From Atlantibacter hermannii (GTDB lineage Bacteria; Pseudomonadota; Gammaproteobacteria; Enterobacterales; Enterobacteriaceae), in contig LR134136.1 of NCBI GenBank assembly GCA_900635495.1, positions 248,001-312,000 on the forward strand: DNA of 64,000 nucleotides. Reading direction: 5' to 3'. A program made the translations under genes and the position numbers. Below, piece by piece: positions 9,686 to 19,052 of the stretch. The notes under the pieces are model-generated. The model was given only the letters and a program-made list of their open reading frames with translations, was not told the origin of the DNA and searched no databases. Positions within the stretch are counted from its first letter, which is position 1, and every line of letters begins with the position of its first letter.

Positions 9686-9902
9686 CTCAAATTGATTAGC
9701 TGGATAATCCGAAAATAGATGGGTGTCTGCGTCAGGAATGATTCGATTCAGCAACAGGATATTTTGTTGTGCATTACCTTTTATTTACCAGTGATAAGTG
9801 CCTGAAAGGCAGAGCGGATATCACGACACGGCCCGATTCCAGGCATATGCCCAGAAATCCTGACGCCGGTAAACGTCCACTGGCGCGCCATATCGAATGC
9901 CG

Positions 9903-9908
9903 TATACT
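9903..9908 (+). promoter_or_regulatory. Candidate -10 box for the AEC permease gene
   Basis: TATACT lies 50 bases before the ATG at 9959. A poor -35 (TGGCGC at 9881-9886) has 16-base spacing. The rest of the 9686-9958 stretch shows no gene. Confidence 0.35.
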
Positions 9909-9958
9909 GCCGAAAAAGAATAAAAAACAGACATAAACATTTTCAGGCAGGGATAACG

Positions 9959-10924
9959 ATGGAATCGGTCAGCTTTTTTGGGCAACTCACCCATCAGATG
10001 GTGCTGTCAGCGCCATTATTTTTACTGATGGCGACAGGTTACGGCATCGGGCGGTTCGCCGGCTGGCCGGATTCGGTGGGCGACGGGCTCAACCGCTTCT
10101 GTTTTACCGTGGCGTTACCGTGCATGCTGTTTAAGGTCATGAGCAAATTCTACGAAAGTCCCCCCGTAGACGTGCGTTTGCTGATCGCCTTTTTCGGTAG
10201 CTGCTTCGTGGTCTATTTCATTGGCCGGCTGGTAGCCAAAACCCTCTTTCATCTCGATCCCGTGGCCTCATCGGTCTTCAGCCTTGGCGGTATCTTTTCT
10301 AACAACGTTATGCTCGGCATTCCGGTCGCGATTATTTTGCTTGGCCAGGCCAGCCTGCCGTCAGTTGCGCTGGTGCTGGTGTTTAACAGCCTGATCCTCT
10401 GGACGCTGGTGACGGTTTCCGTGGAGTGGGCGCAAAACGGCAGTTTCTCCCTGCGCGGCATCGTCAAAACGCTGCTCAATGTGGTGCGTAACCCCATCAT
10501 CATCGGGATTTTTACCGGCTTCGCCTGGAGCCTGCTGCACCGTCCACTGCCCTATATCATCGATTCACCCGTGACCATGCTGGGGCAGGTCTCCGCACCG
10601 CTGACGCTGGTCACGCTGGGCATGAGCCTGGCGCGTTATAAAATCCGCCACGGTCTGCGGGAGAGCGCGGTAATCAGCCTCTTAAAGCTTGTGGTCATGC
10701 CGTTAATGGTCTGGGGCGCGGCGATTCTGTTGCATTTACCCCAGCAGGAAAGCCAGGTGGTGGTGCTGCTGGGCTCGATGGCCGTCGGGGTCAACGTCTA
10801 TCTGATGGCGCAAAAATTCAATGCATTACAGGGCGCGACGGCGACCAGCATGCTGCTAACCACGGTGCTGTCGACCGTGACTACCCCGATGCTGATGTTA
10901 CTGATGGCGCGCTATTACGCGTAA
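9959..10924 (+). CDS. AEC-family permease (auxin efflux carrier type)
   Basis: A 321-residue integral membrane protein with about ten hydrophobic segments, starting MESVSFFGQLTHQMVLSAPLFLLMATGYGIGR. It belongs to the auxin efflux carrier family (MdcF/YfdV type), which exports or takes up small organic acids such as malonate or malate; the substrate here is unknown. Typical features are the paired five-helix halves with the Asn-rich FSNNVMLGIPVAIILLG crossover and GMSLARYKIRHGLRE in the second half. A Shine-Dalgarno AGGCAGGGAT precedes the ATG. It stands alone, with the sia-like operon 143 bases downstream on the same strand. Confidence 0.85.
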   Translation: MESVSFFGQLTHQMVLSAPLFLLMATGYGIGRFAGWPDSVGDGLNRFCFTVALPCMLFKVMSKFYESPPVDVRLLIAFFGSCFVVYFIGRLVAKTLFHLDPVASSVFSLGGIFSNNVMLGIPVAIILLGQASLPSVALVLVFNSLILWTLVTVSVEWAQNGSFSLRGIVKTLLNVVRNPIIIGIFTGFAWSLLHRPLPYIIDSPVTMLGQVSAPLTLVTLGMSLARYKIRHGLRESAVISLLKLVVMPLMVWGAAILLHLPQQESQVVVLLGSMAVGVNVYLMAQKFNALQGATATSMLLTTVLSTVTTPMLMLLMARYYA

Positions 10925-11067
10925 CGGACAGGCAGCACGCGGGCAGGGTGATTTTATTTAAGTGTTTATTTAATCTTGATTTTCATTAAGCCAGGCCGCT
11001 GAGATAAAAGTGTCACAATCGCCTCTTACCCTAAGATAATTCTTACGGTAATGGGTGCTTATCCATC

Positions 11068-12288
11068 ATGGATTTACCTCTGGCAATGGTTTCCTCTTCA
11101 CGGGAATTAAACGCAGGGATGCTGCGTATTGTGGTGCCACATGTCACGCCAGCCTCAAATAACCAGCAGGTGATGACGCTGTTTAATCATCATAAGTCGC
11201 TGATTGGTTTGCCAGTGCTGGAACTGAACCGGCCCATTGGCATGATCAACCGCCATATCTTCCTTTCGCAAATGAGCAGGCCGTTTTTTCACGAGCTCTA
11301 TGACCATAAAAGCTGCATCGCCTTTATGGATAAAACGCCGCTGATTGTCGAAGCCGCCGCCGATCTGGATTACCTGGCGGAGCGGGTCATCGAGACCGGC
11401 GATAAAGCCGTGACCGAAGGCTTCATTCTCACCGATGACGGGCATTATGTCGGCATCGGGCTGGGTATCGATCTGATCAAAACCGTCTCCGAACTTCAGG
11501 CGAAGCAGCATCAGCAAATTATGCAGAGCATTGAATATGCCCGCGTGATTCAGGAATCGATGCTTAACCGGTCGCGGCAATCCATGGAAGCGCATCTTAA
11601 AGACTGGTGTCTGTACTGGCATCCCCGGGACTGCGTCAGCGGGGATATCTACGCTTTTCATCCCTTTGAGCACGGCTGGTTACAGGTGGTGGCGGACTGC
11701 ACCGGTCACGGTGTGCCGGGCGCGTTTATGACCTTTATTTTCTCGTCAGCCCTGGAAAAAGCGCTAACGCAGGTCCCGCCCCACGAGCCTGAACGCCTGT
11801 TGAGCCTCATCAACCAACACATCAAACAGACCCTGAGCCAGCTCCAGCACAGCGCGGATAAAAGCCAGTCTAACGACGGATGCGACGCCATCGCCCTGTT
11901 TGCGGATACCCAAAACGACACCCTGATTTGGGCCAATGCGCAGATGCACGCGTTCCGGCTGGGCGCCGATGCTGATGAGGTGGCGGTGCTGAGCGCCGAC
12001 CGTAAAGGGTTGGGCTATATCGATACGCCTTCTGATTTTCAGTGGCAGCGCCATCAGTGTCCGCTTCATCAGGGCGATCAACTGCTTATTGTCAGCGATG
12101 GCGTAACCGACCAAATCGGCGGTGAACGCGGAATTATGTTTGGCAAAAAACGCATCCAGGCGCTGATGTTGCAGGAGCGCGCCAGCACCATGGCGCAACG
12201 CTCCGGGGCACTGTTGGCCGCGCTGAAAAGCTGGCAGGGCGAGCAGGCGTCCCGGGATGATATGACCTGGTTTGGCTTTCGCTGGTGA
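11068..12288 (+). CDS. SiaA-like PP2C/SpoIIE phosphatase with N-terminal CBS-like sensor
   Basis: 406 residues. The C-terminal 240 form a SpoIIE/PP2C serine phosphatase domain with metal-binding acids in CVSGDIYAF, VVADCTGHGVPGAFMT, LLIVSDGVTD and ASRDDMTWFGF. A helical linker (SELQAKQHQQIMQSIEYARVIQESML) joins it to residues 1-130, which resemble the CBS-pair module seen in GGDEF/EAL proteins (IGLPVLELNRPIGMINR...FMDKTPLIVEAAADL). Pseudomonas SiaA has a membrane/HAMP sensor there instead. By analogy it dephosphorylates SiaC and thereby controls the downstream diguanylate cyclase. First gene of a four-gene unit with SiaB, SiaC and SiaD homologues. Confidence 0.85.
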   Translation: MDLPLAMVSSSRELNAGMLRIVVPHVTPASNNQQVMTLFNHHKSLIGLPVLELNRPIGMINRHIFLSQMSRPFFHELYDHKSCIAFMDKTPLIVEAAADLDYLAERVIETGDKAVTEGFILTDDGHYVGIGLGIDLIKTVSELQAKQHQQIMQSIEYARVIQESMLNRSRQSMEAHLKDWCLYWHPRDCVSGDIYAFHPFEHGWLQVVADCTGHGVPGAFMTFIFSSALEKALTQVPPHEPERLLSLINQHIKQTLSQLQHSADKSQSNDGCDAIALFADTQNDTLIWANAQMHAFRLGADADEVAVLSADRKGLGYIDTPSDFQWQRHQCPLHQGDQLLIVSDGVTDQIGGERGIMFGKKRIQALMLQERASTMAQRSGALLAALKSWQGEQASRDDMTWFGFRW

Positions 12289-12295
12289 GAGACCG

Positions 12296-12877
12296 ATGAC
12301 AATGAACGATATTCAGGTAAAAGAGGCGGTGCTGATGCCGTTATTTGGACTGTCCCGGCACAGCGACGTCGCGCTGTTTTATACCGGTTATTTTTCCCAA
12401 CAGAACATTATCGCCATGGGTGACGTGATCCGCGTCTGGCTGGATAAGCACGAATCCTCCTCGGCAATCCGCCGCCGTCTGTTTTCGGTATTTGTCGAGA
12501 TGGGGCAGAACATCGTCCGCTATTCGTCCGACGAACGCTTTATGTGTACCGGTCAGGAAGAGTTGCGCTTTGGTTCGTTGTGCTTTCACACCGACCATCA
12601 TCGCTATTACCTGGAAACCGCCAATCTGGTGGGCCAGGAAGAATCCTCGTTGCTGCAGACCAACCTGGAAGTATTGCGCACCATGACGCAGGACGAAATC
12701 AAACAGGCCTGGAAGCAGGGCCTGCGCAATGAAGCGCCGCCAACCAGTAAGGGTGCGAATATCGGGTTGTTGACCATGGCGCGAGACACCAGCGAACCGC
12801 TGGAGTATCGCTTACATCCACTGGCGGCCAGTCCTTTGTCCGCCTTCCATCTGAAGGCAACCTTCTGCCATGAGTGA
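12296..12877 (+). CDS. SiaB-like serine/threonine kinase of the SiaC switch
   Basis: 193 residues of the SiaB family (DUF6272), a single-domain RsbW-like GHKL kinase. The helix with RRRLFSVFVEMGQNIVRYSSDE contains the Glu-x-x-Gln-Asn ATP/Mg box, and SKGANIGLLTMARD resembles the glycine-containing lid. In P. aeruginosa, SiaB phosphorylates SiaC and SiaA reverses it. I chose the ATG at 12296, seven bases after the siaA stop and behind GAGAG, over an upstream in-frame ATG at 12272. Its end overlaps the next gene by 8 bases, which indicates translational coupling. Confidence 0.82.
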   Translation: MTMNDIQVKEAVLMPLFGLSRHSDVALFYTGYFSQQNIIAMGDVIRVWLDKHESSSAIRRRLFSVFVEMGQNIVRYSSDERFMCTGQEELRFGSLCFHTDHHRYYLETANLVGQEESSLLQTNLEVLRTMTQDEIKQAWKQGLRNEAPPTSKGANIGLLTMARDTSEPLEYRLHPLAASPLSAFHLKATFCHE

Positions 12878-13283
12878 TACCACCTTAATGCCGTCCATCG
12901 CGCTTGCCGCCACCCATTCCACACCGGAAGTGAATTTTGATTTTTCGGCCTGCCGTCTGCTGTTGAAAGGCGAAGCCTATCCGGAAAACGCCGCCGCATT
13001 TTTCCGTCCGCTGCTGGAGGCCGTAGAAAACTGGCTGATGGATAATGCGCCTTCGCAACCTGTTGCGGTGCACGTCGCGCTCAGCTATTTCAACAGCTCC
13101 AGCACGAAGCTGCTGTTTGAGTTTTTTGATTGCCTGAACCGCTTTGCGCTGACTGGCATCCCCTGTCACCTGCACTGGTACTATGATGCGGAGGACGATA
13201 TCTCTGAAGAGTTCGGCCAGGAGCTGAGCCAGGATTTCCCGGCGCTGCACGTCTCCCTGATAGCGGATCTGCACGCATGTTAG
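12870..13283 (+). CDS. SiaC-like phosphoprotein, activator of the diguanylate cyclase
   Basis: 137 residues of the DUF1987/SiaC family with an anti-sigma-antagonist-like fold. The conserved phosphorylation loop is LSYFNSSSTKLLFEFF, and Thr79 is the probable target. Unphosphorylated SiaC binds and activates the cyclase SiaD in Pseudomonas; phosphorylation by SiaB blocks this and SiaA restores it. It overlaps siaB by 8 and siaD by 7 bases. The length and C-terminal half (CHLHWYYDAEDDISEEFGQEL) fit the family. Confidence 0.85.
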   Translation: MSDTTLMPSIALAATHSTPEVNFDFSACRLLLKGEAYPENAAAFFRPLLEAVENWLMDNAPSQPVAVHVALSYFNSSSTKLLFEFFDCLNRFALTGIPCHLHWYYDAEDDISEEFGQELSQDFPALHVSLIADLHAC

Positions 13284-14042
13284 ATATCAATGAACTGTTC
13301 AGGGATGAATTTTCCGTACTCGAAGAGGCGCGTGCGGCCGCGGCTAACGCCACGCTGCCAGCTGACGCCTGCCGCGAAGAACTGCTGGTCCTTGCCCTGC
13401 GTTATCAGCGCCTGATCCGCGAATCCTATCGGCTGATCTCCCGTAGCGACCGCGCGGAGCGGGAATTGAACCGCATCAATGAACAACTGCAACAGCTCGC
13501 CAGCCAACTGGAATATGAAGCGACCCACGATCCGTTAACAGCCGTGTTTAACCGCAGCGCGATCATCAATCAGATCAACCAGGCGTTGCGCCAGGGAGAC
13601 GTCGCACTCATCCTGCTGGATATCGATCATTTCAAGCGCATTAACGACGAACACGGTCATCCCATGGGCGATAAAGTGATTTGCTCGCTGGTGGCGCGCA
13701 TTCGTCGGGCCGTGCCGGATTTTGCCGCCATTGGTCGGGTAGGGGGGAGAAGAGTTCACGATCCTGTTGCCAGAGGCGCGGATTGAGGATGCGATGATCA
13801 CCGCAGGGTACATCCACGCGTCGCTTAACGCGTCGCCGCTGGACGTGTTGCCCGGCCAGTTGGTGACCGCCAGCATCGGCGTTAGCCTTGGATCGCGCGG
13901 CAGCGATTTCGAATCGTTATACAGCGCGGCGGATACCGCGCTGTATTCCGCCAAGCATCGGGGGCGTAATCAGGTTGCGCTGGATGACGCCTTTTTCCGC
14001 GACGCCTGCGACACCCGCGTCGTTAAAATTTATTCAGCCTGA
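13277..14042 (+). CDS. SiaD-like diguanylate cyclase (one frameshift)
   Basis: GGDEF-type cyclase making c-di-GMP. An N-terminal helical region (about residues 1-85, ending in a coiled-coil LNRINEQLQQLASQLEYEA) precedes the GGDEF domain THDPLTAVFNRSAI...LILLDIDHFKRINDEHGHPMGD. The frame breaks in the six-G run 13742-13747: removing one G restores IGRVGGEEFTILLPEARIEDAM, an intact GGEEF active site, and gives 254 residues ending TRVVKIYSA. No RxxD inhibitory site is obvious before the GGEEF. It closes the sia-like operon and should be switched on by the SiaC homologue. Confidence 0.88.
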
Positions 14043-14193
14043 ACAGGTGATGTTTTTCTTTTTTAAGCCAACTGGCGGGCTTATAAATGACGCCGCCTTT
14101 TCGCAGGATCAGACAGAGCTTATCGCCGATGCGGACCGGATAAAAAAGATCGCCGATGACACCATTTTTATGAACCAGCCAATGTGAAAACAT
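14023..14193 (-). CDS. Possible 56-residue basic small protein
   Basis: An antisense ORF overlaps the siaD 3' end by 20 bases. From the ATG at 14193 it reads MFSHWLVHKNGVIGDLFYPVRI and ends basic (ASWLKKEKHHLFRLNKF). GGAG lies six bases upstream of this ATG, which argues for it over the ATG at 14205. I do not recognise it. It is convergent with siaD and could be a small SH3-like protein, or chance. Confidence 0.35.
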   Translation of the reverse strand: MFSHWLVHKNGVIGDLFYPVRIGDKLCLILRKGGVIYKPASWLKKEKHHLFRLNKF

Positions 14194-14205
14194 ACTTTTC
14201 TCCAT

Positions 14206-14640
14206 TACCAGGTTGATGGGTGAGTATCAAAGTGTTAACGGGAACAACGAAATATGTGTGAATTCTGAATTTAATTTTGAACAGACCACCCATAATGGGT
14301 ATCAGAATATTCCTGTTTGGCCGCGCTGCGTTTGAAATAACATATTGAAATTATACGGCTTAGTAATTAAATATCATATATTCATGTGGGTTGTGAAAAT
14401 TTACCGACTTGCGCCTGAGCGTTAATTTTTGTTACTCATTGGATACGTAAAATATATTCTCTATCGCTTCGTTTGAGCGAAACGGTAAATTAACCGTGTG
14501 TGATGGGATGACGCGACAGCCTCCCCTCTGATAAAGATTTTTCTGTATGACAAAGTCTCAATGCTGAACCATACTTTTACTTCTGAATTTATTCCGCGCG
14601 ACGCAATACTGTGTTTTCCGTGAAACAATCAGGAGGCCCT
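14206..14640. other. Gene-free AT-rich stretch before the 31-residue ORF
   Basis: No gene, tRNA or clear repeat is visible. The stretch is more AT-rich than the flanking genes. It ends with a possible stress-type promoter (CCATACTTTTA near 14571) and the strong AGGAGG ribosome site of the small ORF at 14641. Confidence 0.4.
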
Positions 14641-14736
14641 ATGAAACTATTTTCTGTGCTTAACGTTGATGAAAAAGAAAAAGACGATCCGACCAATGCG
14701 CCGGAATCAGGTGATAAAAAGCCCGATCAGAAATAA
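14641..14736 (+). CDS. Probable 31-residue highly charged small protein
   Basis: MKLFSVLNVDEKEKDDPTNA followed by PESGDKKPDQK. The AGGAGG ribosome site is perfect and well spaced before the ATG. A hairpin resembling a terminator follows 12 bases after the stop. The protein is hydrophilic, Asp/Glu/Lys-rich and probably disordered. I do not know a family. Ribosome site, ORF and hairpin form a compact unit, so expression is likely even though the product is tiny. Confidence 0.55.
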   Translation: MKLFSVLNVDEKEKDDPTNAPESGDKKPDQK

Positions 14737-14748
14737 ACGTAATAAATA

Positions 14749-14773
14749 AACCACCGGGCTTTCCCCGGTGGTT
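14749..14773 (+). terminator. Hairpin terminator after the 31-residue ORF
   Basis: Ten-base stem AACCACCGGG / CCCGGTGGTT with a five-base loop. The T-run after it is weak, so termination may be partial. Confidence 0.6.
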
Positions 14774-15034
14774 GAGCTGATTTCATTTTAGTGCTGAAAT
14801 AATTTCACTTAAATAACCTTTCCCGCCCGTTCTCTGTATCTATCCCGCTTATACGCACCAAATTTGTCCTTTTATCCCTTAATTGACTGTGGCTATTCCC
14901 CCGACATACTTTCTTGTAACGGACGATATTTCTTTTATCGGGCCTGTTGTTATTTGGAAAAAATTAAAGGTATTCTGAAACAACTTTTTGCCCGCTACGC
15001 CTGGCGAGTCTCATACGCAAAAGGACTTGATGTG

Positions 15035-16250
15035 ATGCTTTCAACATTAATTCTACCGGAGCCGTTTAAATTCAGGTTTTAGCCCTGCGAATTTGCCGTT
15101 GCTGGTTAATAAGGCGCAAGCGAGAAATGAAACCTTGCAGGTGACGGGAGTGCTTCTTTTTGACGGAACGCATTTCCTGCAAGTTCTTGAAGGGCCACTG
15201 GAATCGGTCAACACGCTGTACCGCATAATCTGCGAAGACCCCCGTCATGACAACGTCGTGGAACTGATGCGCGACTATGCGCCGCGTCGGCGCTTTAATA
15301 ATCTCGGGATGGAGTTAGTCGATTTACGCAATGCGGAACAAAGTGCGTTTTTACGCACGCCAGTGATTAAACGCTCCCGTTTTTTTGACTTGTCGGGCGA
15401 AGATCGCGTCTATAAATTCATAAAGGCGTTTATCAATGGCGGCTGGAAGACCCTCCTCACGAACAGTACCGATCCGGGCGACTGGACGTTTATCCGGGAT
15501 AACCGGGCCTTCGACGCCGTGACCGTCCCGCTTTCCAGTGATCAACCCTGTCAGTTTGCCTTTCAGCCCATCGTTGAACCCCTGCAAGGAAAAATCAGCT
15601 CGCTTGAAGCGCTCATTCGCAGCCCGGCAGGCGGTTCGCCGCAGGACTATTTCAGCGCCATACCGCAGAATAAACTTCACGAAGCCGATCTCTATTCGAA
15701 GTCATGGGCGTTTGCGCTGGCGAATAAAATCGGGATTGGCGAACACAAGATATCCATAAATTTATTACCGATGTCCCTGGTAACGGTCCCGAATGCCGTC
15801 AACGTCCTGCTTGAGCAAATCAGAAAAAATGGCCTGGTGCCGGAACAGGTGATCGTCGAGGTGACGGAAGATGAAGTCATTTCCCGCTTTGATGCCTTCC
15901 AGAGCGCGGTGCGTGAGCTCCGTTCAGCGGGTATTGGCCTGGCGATAGATGATTTCGGATCGGGATTTGCCGGGCTGTCGCTGTTGACGCGCTTCCAGCC
16001 GGATAAACTGAAAATCGACCGCAGCATTGTCAGCGACATCCATATTCACGGCCCTAAACAGGCGATCGTGCAGGCGATTTTAAGCTGCTGTGCAGCGCTG
16101 GAAATCAGCGTGGTGGCGGAGGGCGTAGAGAAAGTCGAAGAATGGTGCTGGCTTGAAGCCGCGGGTGTACAACGGTTCCAGGGATTTTTGTTCGCCCGGC
16201 CAGTACTGAACGGCGTGTCGGATGTGGTCTGGCCGGAAAGAATGCGTTAA
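15035..16250 (+). CDS. BLUF-EAL blue-light-regulated c-di-GMP phosphodiesterase, BlrP1-like (one frameshift)
   Basis: 404 residues after correction. An extra base at about 15053 splits MLSTLI from YRSRLNSGFSPANLPLLVNKA; AAGGA precedes the ATG. The BLUF domain (1-90) has the flavin-site Tyr (LIYRS), Asn (ARNETLQ) and Gln (HFLQVLEG). The EAL domain (from about 165) keeps all catalytic and metal residues I can check: EALIR, INLLP, EVTEDE, DDFGSGF, LKID, AEGVE and FQGFLFARP. E. coli BluF/YcgF has a degenerate EAL and acts through BluR; this protein instead resembles the active Klebsiella enzyme BlrP1. So it probably hydrolyses c-di-GMP in blue light. Confidence 0.9.
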
Positions 16251-16286
16251 AGGGCCGCCGATGCATGAGGCATCGGCAGCGTCACC

Positions 16287-18118
16287 TCATGTTTCTTCTT
16301 TGACCCAGAAACGGTTACCGGCTAATGCGTCAGCGGCGCAGATCAGCGCCAGATGGCTTAATCCCTGCGGCACATTTCCGCGCCATTCACCGGTGCGGAC
16401 ATCGAACATTTCATTGAACGTCTCAACGTTGCCTTTGTCGCACAGCGTCTCAAGAATTTGGTCCATATAGCCGCACGCTTTCTCTTCATCGCCTAACCGC
16501 GCCCAGGCCTCAACCAGCCAGAATGAGCACGCCACGAAGGTGCTTTCTTCCTTCTCCACATCACTGTAGCGATAGAGCATGGGCGTACCGTGGCCCAACT
16601 CTTTCACCATGGCCTCGTAGGTGGATTTCATGCGCGCCGGATTTACCTTGAGTCCGTAATACCACACCAGCCCCAGTGCGGCGTCGAGTCGGTCGGTCCC
16701 GGCGTAAAACGTGTAGGCCTGCTTTGTCGGGGACCAGCAATGGGTTTCCACCCATTCGCTGATGCGCGCTTTCTCACGTTCCCAGCGCCCCGCCAGGTAT
16801 TCTCGATATGGCCTTCATCCGCCAGGCAGATGGCGATATCCAGCGTGATCCAGCAGGCGATTTTCGAATGGGTGTAATGCCGTCGTTCGTGCAGTTCCCA
16901 GATGCCGGAATCATCCTGACGCCAAAAATCCGCGCACTCGTTGGCAAGCTGGGCCAGCAAACGGGAAGTGGCCAGATCCAGCACATGCCCGGCGTTGACG
17001 AACAAAAACGCGGTTTCCAGCATATCGCCATACATGCTGAGCTGCTGCTGGCTTTGCGCATTGTTGCCAAGCCGCACCGGCTGGGAGCCCATATAACCTT
17101 CCAGCGGCAGGAATGTCTCGTCCGGCACGATATCGCCGTCAAGGGTATAACAGGCCCGCAGCGACCCTTCATGGCGCAGGATAGTGTTAGTCAGCCATGA
17201 AAATGCCGCCTTGCACTCTGCCAGCGCCCCGATAAACGCGAAGGCGCGAATAATCAGGCAGGCGTCGCGGATCCAGGCGTAACGGTAGTCATAATTTTTC
17301 TCTCCGCCGATACCTTCCGGCAGGGAGGTTGTCGGGGCCGCCGCGAGAGCACCGGTGGGGGAATAGAGCAGAAATTTCAGCGCCAGCGCCGAACGATGGA
17401 CATGAGGTTGGTATTTCCCCTCGTAAGTCAGATTCCCGGTCCAGTGACGCCAGGCGTGATCGCTGTTGTCGATACGCTCGTCAATGGATTCCATTGAGGG
17501 TACCGCCAGCGGCTCTTTCTGGCTTACCAGCAACGCGATGAGCGTGCGGTCGCCTTCACGCAGGGTGATTTTCCCTTCGATGCGCTTATCATCTTTCAGC
17601 GTGAAGACCATATCGTCAGGCGTGCGTAGCATCGCCATTAAATCGCCGATGTGTACGACGTCACCCAGACGCGATGACGCGATCCACGGCGCACGGGTGC
17701 AGGCGGCCGTGCCCGGCGAAAAGGTTAATTGCAGTTCCACTTCCCCCTCGGGGCATTCAATACGCCGCGCCAGTTCGCACCACGGCAGACGCCCCGCGAA
17801 GGTACTGTTCAGGGATTCGGTCACACGCACCATGCCGGACGCTGTTGTGAAACAGGTTTCCAGCACGTTGCTGTTTTCCCGGTAGCGGCGCTCGGTTTGG
17901 TAATCGCCGACCGGGGCTATCTGGAAAAAGCCACCGGCACTGGCGTCGAGAATGCGGTCAAACAACGGGGGCGAGTCCATATTTGGCGCACACCACCAGT
18001 CAATTGCGCCGTCCGGCGCAATAAGAGCCACCGAGCGTCCGTCGCCAATGGCCGCGTAATCGCCGAGCCCGGCGTAGCCATTGATACGTTGATGATTCTG
18101 ATACGACTGGTTTTTCAT
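16287..18118 (-). CDS. Glycoside hydrolase family 15 (glucoamylase/trehalase-like) protein (one frameshift)
   Basis: 610 residues after correcting a probable missing base (run at about 16798-16803) that separates ...LADEGHIE from YLAGRWEREKARISEWVETHCWS. It starts MKNQSYQNHQRINGYAGLGDYAAIGDGRSVALIAPDGAIDWWCAPNMDSPPLFDRILD, the typical GH15 N-terminal domain. The (alpha/alpha)6 catalytic part includes GGEKNYDYRYAWIRDACL and a Glu-rich C-terminal helix pair. No signal peptide is seen, so it is probably cytoplasmic and acts on alpha-glucans or trehalose. Upstream on the same strand is a dehydrogenase with a 50-base gap, so the two are probably cotranscribed. Confidence 0.88.
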
Positions 18119-18168
18119 CTGGCAGCCCCCTTGCGTCCTGCGTCGCCGCCCGTGCGACGACTCACTGA

Positions 18169-19052
18169 TTAGTGTGTTCCTGTGCCGCCGTCTGAACACC
18201 ACACCTGGCCGGAGGTAAATGAGCATTCATCCGATGCGAAAGTCACATACAACGGCGCGATTTCAGCAGGCTGACCCGGGCGTCCCAGTGGGGCGGACTC
18301 GCCAAACTGCATCACTTTCTCTTGCGGTTGCCGCCGCTTGACTGCAATGGCGTCCAGTATGGCCCTGGCGCAACGGCATTGACGCGAATACCTTTTTTCC
18401 CCAGCTGCTTCGCCAGCGCTCTGGTAAAGGCCACGTTACAGGCTTTGGTCTGGGCATAATCCAGCAGAATTTCGCTGGGCTTAAAGGCCTGAACGGACGA
18501 GGTATTGATGATCACCGCGCCTTCCTGAAGATGGCGCACGGCGGCTTTGGTGATCCAGAACGGGGCGTACACATTGGTTTTGAAGGTGTCGTCAAAGGCC
18601 TGGGGTGGTGAGGTCTTCAATGGATTCACAAAATTGTTTGGCGACCGGCGTTATTCACCAGAATATCCCAGACCGCCTAATTGTTGAACTGCCTGCTCAA
18701 CCAGCTGCTGACAGAAGGCTTCGGAACGAATATCGCCAGGAATAGCGATGGCTTTTCTTCCTTCAGCGGTAATTAATGCAATGACTGCCGCCGCATCGGT
18801 TTCTTCTTCCGGCAGATAATTAATCGCGACATCCGCACCTTCACGTGCATAAGCGATGGCGACTGCGCGTCCAATACCGGAATCGCCACCGGTAATTAAT
18901 GCTTTTTTCCCTGCCAGTTTACCCGAGCCGATATAACTGGTTTCACCATGATCGGGTATTGGCTTCATTTCCGACGCCAGGCCCGGCGCTTTTTGCGGTT
19001 GTTCCACAAACGGGGGGCGTGGATAGTGAAGGTGCTTTTTGTCGTTAATCAT
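18169..19052 (-). CDS. Short-chain dehydrogenase, YghA-like (four frameshifts)
   Basis: NAD(P)-dependent SDR of the YghA/glucose-ribitol dehydrogenase type with a long N-terminal extension (INDKKHLHYPRPPFVEQPQ). The dinucleotide motif is KALITGGDSGIGRAVAIAYA. The catalytic region is NTSSVQAF...DYAQTKACNVAFTRALA (Ser, Tyr, Lys). Four indels break it: extra C in 18667-18669, extra base at 18637-18639, extra G in 18602-18605, and one missing at about 18330. Corrected, it is 293 residues ending with the SDR tail SGQVWCSDGGTGTH. Four errors in 340 bases suggest a locally poor read. The aldehyde or sugar substrate is unknown. Confidence 0.85.

Noticed and set aside
15538..15759. Second ORF inside the BLUF-EAL gene
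   Set aside because: Alternative frame of a conserved EAL domain; the true frame carries all motifs.
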